Position numbers and translations under genes: made by a program. A DNA stretch of 64,000 bases from Erwinia pyri (GTDB lineage Bacteria > Pseudomonadota > Gammaproteobacteria > Enterobacterales > Enterobacteriaceae), in contig NZ_CP132353.1 in assembly GCF_030758455.1 (NCBI RefSeq), forward strand, positions 992,001-1,056,000, read 5' to 3'. This document shows positions 59,444-64,000 of the stretch, piece after piece (the stretch's first letter is position 1; every line of letters begins with the position of its first letter). The notes beneath the pieces are model-generated. The model did not search any database and was not told the DNA's origin. It saw only the letters and a list, made by a program, of their open reading frames with translations.

Positions 59444-60130
59444 TTAAATAATATTTAAAGGGCTTTGCCAGTCATATTGAGTAAGCACAAGTTTGATTTT
59501 ACCCTCAACTTCGCCATACCTCATGTCCGAATTCGACAGAAAATATTCTCTGATAAGCGGCGGCAGCTTTTTTGATTTATACCTTAATAAAGTTGTATGC
59601 CAGAACTCAGGGGGCAAAGCTTTGCCTGGGTATCTTTCCTGCAATTTTAACCGCCAGTCAGAATTCATTAGGTCATCCCAGAATCTTTGTCGCAGGCTGA
59701 TTGACTCCTTGTCAGGAATGCCAGCCAGTAATAACTGATTAGGGAGTGCTACGAGCTGAAGCTCTTTGACCTTCAGCTCGCTATTCTTGATAATGTGACT
59801 AAATCGTTCTGCCAGGTCGGTAATGTCAGAGATCTCTTTATAACTCTCATAAATGGATTGAGTCACAGCAAGGAAGGTCAGGTGGAAGTTTTCTTCACGC
59901 ATAACTTCGGCGAGGGGATCATTATCAGTCAGTGATTTAATATCGGATAACAGCGCTCTGATATGGGGATTTAGCTCGGGCTGAATGCCACTTGTCAACG
60001 CTAACAGTTTTTCAGGATAGAAAACCACATCCTTATCGTTGGGATCATTTCCCGGTTCCAGCAGCCACTCATGAATAGTCTCTTGTGAGCGATTAAAGTA
60101 AATTTTTTGAAGGTAATTATCGTTGTCCAA
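59444..60130 (-). CDS. 2H phosphoesterase superfamily protein
   Basis: A 228-residue protein with two His-x-Thr motifs, NFHLTFLAV (His83, Thr85) and FWHTTLLRY (His178, Thr180), about 95 residues apart, the spacing of the 2H superfamily (LigT, 2'-5' RNA ligases, cyclic phosphodiesterases). It should act on a cyclic phosphate or 2'-5' linkage; the substrate is unknown. It lies upstream of araE on the same strand, and a decayed copy has the same linkage at 46.1-46.5 kb, so the two genes travel as a unit. Confidence 0.75.
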   Translation of the reverse strand: MDNDNYLQKIYFNRSQETIHEWLLEPGNDPNDKDVVFYPEKLLALTSGIQPELNPHIRALLSDIKSLTDNDPLAEVMREENFHLTFLAVTQSIYESYKEISDITDLAERFSHIIKNSELKVKELQLVALPNQLLLAGIPDKESISLRQRFWDDLMNSDWRLKLQERYPGKALPPEFWHTTLLRYKSKKLPPLIREYFLSNSDMRYGEVEGKIKLVLTQYDWQSPLNII

Positions 60131-60282
60131 AATACCCCCTTAAAATAAATGCTTTTAAAATTTATGATTAATGTTATTTAACAGATTACAGGCATTACTA
60201 AGCATTGCGTTGTTCTAAGTTTAGACTAAATTTGTCTGTAAATAAAAAAATAAAATTTCAGGTTGTGAACCCTCTTCACAGG

Positions 60283-60376
60283 ATCTGAAATCATTTATTT
60301 TAATACAATTCAGATGATCTGAAATGATTTATTTTAATGCAGCTTAGAATCTCTGAAAGCATTTATATTAATGCGG
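60283..60376. repeat. Three AT-rich 34-bp direct repeats
   Basis: Units begin at 60283, 60317 and 60351 with an exact 34-base period. The shared core is CTGAAATCATTTATTTTAAT with two to four changes in the third unit. They lie in the 380-base gap between the 2H phosphoesterase and the P-type ATPase. The remaining gap sequence shows one hairpin (CCTGTCACG / CGTGACAGG, 60469-60498) after the ATPase. Confidence 0.8.
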
Positions 60377-60510
60377 GCTTACCACCAGGTGTATGAAAAT
60401 TTTTTTTATCACCGGTGTTGATAAATACCTTGCCGCTTACCCTTCCTCTGAAAGCTATTGCTATATAGCCTGTCACGCGGGCACAACCTCGTGACAGGCA
60501 GGTTTGAGCC

Positions 60511-63231
60511 TTACTGCCGGCGGAAACGGCGGGTGAGGGGTTTTTCCAGCTCAACAACCAGGAACAGCAGCGCCGCGACGGCGAAGGTTATTCCCCAGTA
60601 GCGCAGCGGGAGGGCTTCGGTGCCGAACAGCATCTGCATAAAGGGCAGGTAAATAATGGCCAGCTGGAGCAGCAGCAGCACGCCGCTGACCAGCCAGACA
60701 CCTTTATTACGCAGCAGGCTTCTGCCCAGAGAGAAGCCGTCGCTGCGGCGGCAGTTCAGCATATAGACCCACTGCGCCGTTACCAGCATTTGCAGCAGAA
60801 CGGTGCGGATAAACTCCGGGCTGTAACCACGCGGCTGCAGCCAGGCTTCCAGCACAAAGGCGCTGACCGCGATTAACAGGCCGACAAACCCCACGCGCCA
60901 GAGGGCGAAGCCATCCATTACCGACTGAGCCACGTTGCGGGGTGGTCGCTTCATAATGTTGTTTTCTGCCGGTTCAAACGCCAGACCAAAGGAGAGGGTG
61001 GCGGAAGTAGCCATGTTCATCCAGAGGATCAGCACTGGCGTCAGTGGAATAAGATTCCCCGCCAGCAGCGCAATAATAATCAGCAGACCCTGTGCCAGGT
61101 TGGTAGGCATCACAAACAGAATGGTTTTCTTCAGGTTGTCATAGACGCGGCGTCCCTCTTTCACCGCGCTGGCAAGGGTGGCGAAGTTGTCATCGGTCAG
61201 CACCATATCCGCCGCTTCTTTGGTCACTTCGGTGCCTTTGATGCCCATTGCGATGCCAACGTCGGCCTGCTTAAGGGCTGGCGCATCGTTGACCCCATCG
61301 CCGGTCATGCCCACAATTTCCCCTTGCTGCTGCAGGGCCTTCACCAGGCGCAGCTTATGTTCCGGGCTGGTACGGGCGAAAATATCAAACTTCACCGCCG
61401 CTTCCGTCAGCTCTGCATCGTCCATTTTTTCCAGCTCGGCACCGGTAATGGCCTGCTGGCCGTCGCCTATCCCCAGCATTTTTCCAATGCTCATCGCCGT
61501 CTGCTGGTGGTCGCCGGTGATCATCTTCACCCGGATACCGGCCTGTTGGCAGATTTTGATAGCGTTAATCGCTTCCGGGCGCGGAGGATCCATCATTCCG
61601 GCGATACCGAGAAAGATTAACCCCTCCTGCAGGTGAGCGTGCGTGAGAGGAGCGTTGTCTGACGGTGCGGGCTTCCAGGCGGCCGCTACCATCCGTAAGC
61701 CTTCACGGGCATGCGAGACAATGTGATTTTCCCAGTACTGACGGTCAAAGGGTTGCGGGCCCGCTTCGCTCTGCTGCTGCTGACACATTGTGAACAGCAC
61801 GTCCGGCGCGCCGGTGATCAATATCTGCTGCTCGTGCCCGATTTCATGGCGGGTTGCCATATATTTGTATTGTGAATCAAAAGGAATTTTGTCGATCGGG
61901 CGCACCGCCACCGGCAGCAATTTTGCCCGGGCTGCCAGCACTTTCAGCGCACCTTCGGTGGGACCGCCGGTCAGCACCCATTGGTTCTCATCGTTACGGG
62001 TCAGCTGGCTGTCGTTGCACAAATCCAGCGTGCGCAGATAGCGTTCAAGGACGCTGCCTGGCTGAACAGCTATAGGGCTGTCGCTGCCCTGAAGGGTAAT
62101 TTTGCCTTCCGGCTCATAGCTCTCTCCTTCCACGCGATAGCACGCTTCGGCAGTGATCACGGCTTTTACCGTCATCTCATTCAGCGTCAGCGTGCCGGTT
62201 TTATCGGAACAGACCACGGTCATGGCGCCCAGGGTTTCAACCGTTGGCAGCTTACGGATAATCGCCCCTTTACGCGCCAGCGCCTGCACCCCCAACGAGA
62301 GAATGATAGAAATAATGGCCGGCAAACCTTCCGGTACTGCCCCAACCGCCAGGCTTATCAGCGACAGCAGCAGCTCACCCATCGGCATATCGCGCATCAG
62401 CAGGCTGAAGATAAACAGCGCTATCATCATGACAAAGATAATGAGCGAGATGCCTTTGCCGAGTTTGTCCATCTGCAGCAGCAGCGGCGTGCGGTTTTTA
62501 GTGACCGAGGCGATCATCTGATTGATGTGACCCAGTTCAGTATCGCCGCCTGTGGCCGTGACTACGCCAGTGCCGCTGCCAGCGCTGATCAGCGTGCCGG
62601 AGAAGAGCATATTCTTACGGTCGGCAAGGGGAAGATCGCCCGTCAGCGCGGCCGTGCTTTTCTCAACAACTGTGGATTCGCCGGTGAGGATCGCCTCCTC
62701 AACCCGAAGATTATGGGCTTCAGTAAGGCGCAGATCGGCCGGTACGCGATCGCCAGCGCGCAATACTACGATATCGCCCGGCACAAGATCGGCAACAGGC
62801 AGCGTCTGATGGCTCCCCTCCCGGATCGCCACCGCTTCGCTGGAGAGCATGGTGGTGATGCTCTTCAGGGATTTTTCCGCGTTGCTTTCCTGAATGTGAC
62901 CAATCAGCGCGTTAATTACCGCCACGCCGAGGATCACCAGCGTATCAATCCAGTGGCCCATCACCGCCGTCAGTAATGCCGCCACCAGCAGGACATAAAT
63001 CAGCACGTCATGAAAATGGGCCAGAAAGCGCAGCCAGGCTGGCTTACCCTTGTGCTGTGGCAGCGTGTTGGGGCCATGTTCGGCAAGGCGTTCAGCCCCC
63101 TCTGCCTGGCTAAGCCCGGCTTGTCGGCTCCCGGTTTTTTCTACTGTTTCTTCAGTCGTCAGCTGATAAGGTTTTTTCTCTGAGCCAGAAGGGGAACTAT
63201 ATTTATTGATGTGATATGTACTGTTCGGCAA
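60511..63231 (-). CDS. P-type (P2) cation-transporting ATPase
   Basis: A 906-residue cation pump. The actuator motif TGES is at 183-186, PEGLP in helix 4 at 300-304, the phosphorylation site CSDKTGTLT with Asp343, and the hinge MTGDGVNDAPALKQADVGIAMG is present. The C-terminal six-helix Cation_ATPase_C domain includes ILWMNMATSATLSFGLAFEP. It resembles Ca/Na-type P2 ATPases of the CtpF/Pma1 group rather than MgtA, but ion specificity is not certain. The start is TTG 63231 with GGAG eight bases upstream. It marks the return to GC-rich backbone. Confidence 0.88.
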   Translation of the reverse strand: MPNSTYHINKYSSPSGSEKKPYQLTTEETVEKTGSRQAGLSQAEGAERLAEHGPNTLPQHKGKPAWLRFLAHFHDVLIYVLLVAALLTAVMGHWIDTLVILGVAVINALIGHIQESNAEKSLKSITTMLSSEAVAIREGSHQTLPVADLVPGDIVVLRAGDRVPADLRLTEAHNLRVEEAILTGESTVVEKSTAALTGDLPLADRKNMLFSGTLISAGSGTGVVTATGGDTELGHINQMIASVTKNRTPLLLQMDKLGKGISLIIFVMMIALFIFSLLMRDMPMGELLLSLISLAVGAVPEGLPAIISIILSLGVQALARKGAIIRKLPTVETLGAMTVVCSDKTGTLTLNEMTVKAVITAEACYRVEGESYEPEGKITLQGSDSPIAVQPGSVLERYLRTLDLCNDSQLTRNDENQWVLTGGPTEGALKVLAARAKLLPVAVRPIDKIPFDSQYKYMATRHEIGHEQQILITGAPDVLFTMCQQQQSEAGPQPFDRQYWENHIVSHAREGLRMVAAAWKPAPSDNAPLTHAHLQEGLIFLGIAGMMDPPRPEAINAIKICQQAGIRVKMITGDHQQTAMSIGKMLGIGDGQQAITGAELEKMDDAELTEAAVKFDIFARTSPEHKLRLVKALQQQGEIVGMTGDGVNDAPALKQADVGIAMGIKGTEVTKEAADMVLTDDNFATLASAVKEGRRVYDNLKKTILFVMPTNLAQGLLIIIALLAGNLIPLTPVLILWMNMATSATLSFGLAFEPAENNIMKRPPRNVAQSVMDGFALWRVGFVGLLIAVSAFVLEAWLQPRGYSPEFIRTVLLQMLVTAQWVYMLNCRRSDGFSLGRSLLRNKGVWLVSGVLLLLQLAIIYLPFMQMLFGTEALPLRYWGITFAVAALLFLVVELEKPLTRRFRRQ

Positions 63232-63431
63232 AATTTTTTCTCCGCAGAAGTCAATTAATAGTGCTGGTGAAATTGTGCGCAGAGTAATGGAGGTAATACC
63301 TGAGGGAATTGATCGGAAACAATAGGGGATAAAATTTCGCCTCGTCGGGTAAACAGAATTGACTCTGTTTAAGTTGTATTTAGAAAATTTGAGTATGTTT
63401 GACCTCAGATGAATAATTTACGGAGGTAAAC

Positions 63432-63539
63432 ATGGGTGTTTACAGTTTGAGGCGGATAGCGGCCTATGTCCTGTGCGCGCTGGCTTTAGTGGTGGTGATG
63501 GGGTGGGGGACTTTTATGGTCGTCAGCGCAATGGGATAA
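63432..63539 (+). CDS. 35-residue single-span membrane peptide
   Basis: A short frame, MGVYSLRRIAAYVLCALALV followed by VVMGWGTFMVVSAMG, has an ideal RBS (GGAGG, five bases before ATG) and codon use like the backbone. It has one hydrophobic helix with a basic N-terminus. It is divergent from the P-type ATPase, across a 200-base region, and might be a small regulator of that pump; this is inference from position only. Confidence 0.6.
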   Translation: MGVYSLRRIAAYVLCALALVVVMGWGTFMVVSAMG

Positions 63540-63640
63540 ATTACGCCTTTACTCTTTTTTAAAATAGTATCAATAAAGTAAACAGCGATATTAATTTCCA
63601 GCGCCTGAATTAATTATGGCAGGGATTATCTCACAGGTTA

Positions 63641-64000
63641 TTATTGATGCCCGCTCTGTAAAGCCCAGACGGCAGCTTCAACCCGCGATTTTAACTTCAT
63701 TTTTTTCAGCAGATGCTTAACGTGCACCTTAACGGTGCTTTCGGTAATAGAGAGCTTGCGGGCGATCGCTTTATTGGTCATGCCCTGAGTAATAAGTTTC
63801 AGGATATCGCGTTCGCGGCGGGTGAGCTGTTCAATATCCCGCTCCTCCGTTGGGCGGTTCTCCCGCAGGCTGGCGACCAGCACGTTGGTTAACGTTTCGC
63901 TCAGCACCATCTGTCCCGCCGCGGCCTGATGCAGTGATTTCAGCAGCTCTTCCGGCTCCATATCCTTCAGCAGATAGCCATCAGCACCGCGCTTCAGGGC
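63641..64000 (-). CDS. narL: Nitrate/nitrite response regulator NarL, C-terminal part
   Basis: The frame runs off the window edge and begins [27 protein letters not shown], the end of the receiver domain, followed by the LuxR-type DNA-binding domain [57 protein letters not shown]. This matches E. coli NarL closely to within a few residues of its C-terminus. NarL activates anaerobic nitrate respiration genes when phosphorylated by NarX or NarQ. The first 100 or so residues are outside the window. Confidence 0.93.
   Translation of the reverse strand, partial: ALKRGADGYLLKDMEPEELLKSLHQAAAGQMVLSETLTNVLVASLRENRPTEERDIEQLTRRERDILKLITQGMTNKAIARKLSITESTVKVHVKHLLKKMKLKSRVEAAVWALQSGHQ

Noticed and set aside
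60283..60376. CRISPR array
   Set aside because: Period 34 with near-identical units leaves at most ten variable bases; there are no unique spacers and no cas genes.
60511..63231. Magnesium transporter MgtA
   Set aside because: The helix 4 PEGLP and helix 6 NMATSATLSFGLAFEP segments and the layout fit the Ca/Na-like P2 group better; ion left open.

Overview
The window is chromosomal DNA from a member of the Erwiniaceae, most likely Erwinia. The gene order eno - queE - queD - cysJIH - iap - cysG-cysDNC - ygbE - ftsB - ispDF - truD - surE - pcm - nlpD - rpoS - mutS is the enterobacterial backbone. Two genes in it carry HrpL-type promoter boxes (GGAACY-N15-CCACNNA), pointing to a plant-associated lineage with an Hrp type III secretion system. 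The genus is inferred from gene content only; no 16S gene is present.

Region 1 (1-23.5 kb) is conserved, GC-rich housekeeping sequence: the end of enolase, an OafA-type acyltransferase, queuosine precursor enzymes (queE, queD), the assimilatory sulfate reduction genes (cysJIH, cysG, cysDNC), cell division and isoprenoid genes, tRNA and protein maintenance genes, nlpD and the stationary-phase sigma factor rpoS. A harpin-like gene with an hrp box is inserted between the acyltransferase and queE. Region 2 (23.5-31.4 kb, all minus strand) holds a second hrp-box gene resembling HrpK/NolX-type translocators, a three-gene nitrogen-scavenging operon (amidase, NCS1 permease, biuret hydrolase) and mutS.

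Region 3 (31,340-51,734) is a 20.4 kb AT-rich integrated element. It is bounded by a 26-bp direct repeat made of mutS codons for HTPMMQQY. The native mutS start ([19 protein letters not shown]) is stranded at the far end, near 51.77 kb. The element supplies a replacement start ([19 protein letters not shown]), so the mutS reading frame stays open. Its cargo is a decayed tyrosine integrase, an unknown Cys-rich protein, a complete His-Xaa-Ser system (hxsDBCA), a zinc-hook AAA ATPase of possible defence function, a serine recombinase with two ParB-like proteins, a degenerate araE copy, and a five-gene operon (cysteine synthase-like enzyme, purine PRTase, YggS-like PLP protein, EamA exporter, ATP-grasp ligase) that looks like an undescribed small-molecule pathway.

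Region 4 (51.7-60.4 kb) is older accessory DNA: a second integrase remnant and an indigoidine-type locus (HAD phosphatase, PecM-like exporter, UPRTase-like protein, PecS-like MarR regulator, IndC-like NRPS). The NRPS is cut off in its oxidase domain by an araE / 2H-phosphoesterase segment. That segment is the intact counterpart of the decayed copy inside the element. Region 5 (60.5-64 kb) returns to GC-rich backbone: a P-type cation ATPase, a 35-residue membrane peptide and the 3' part of narL.
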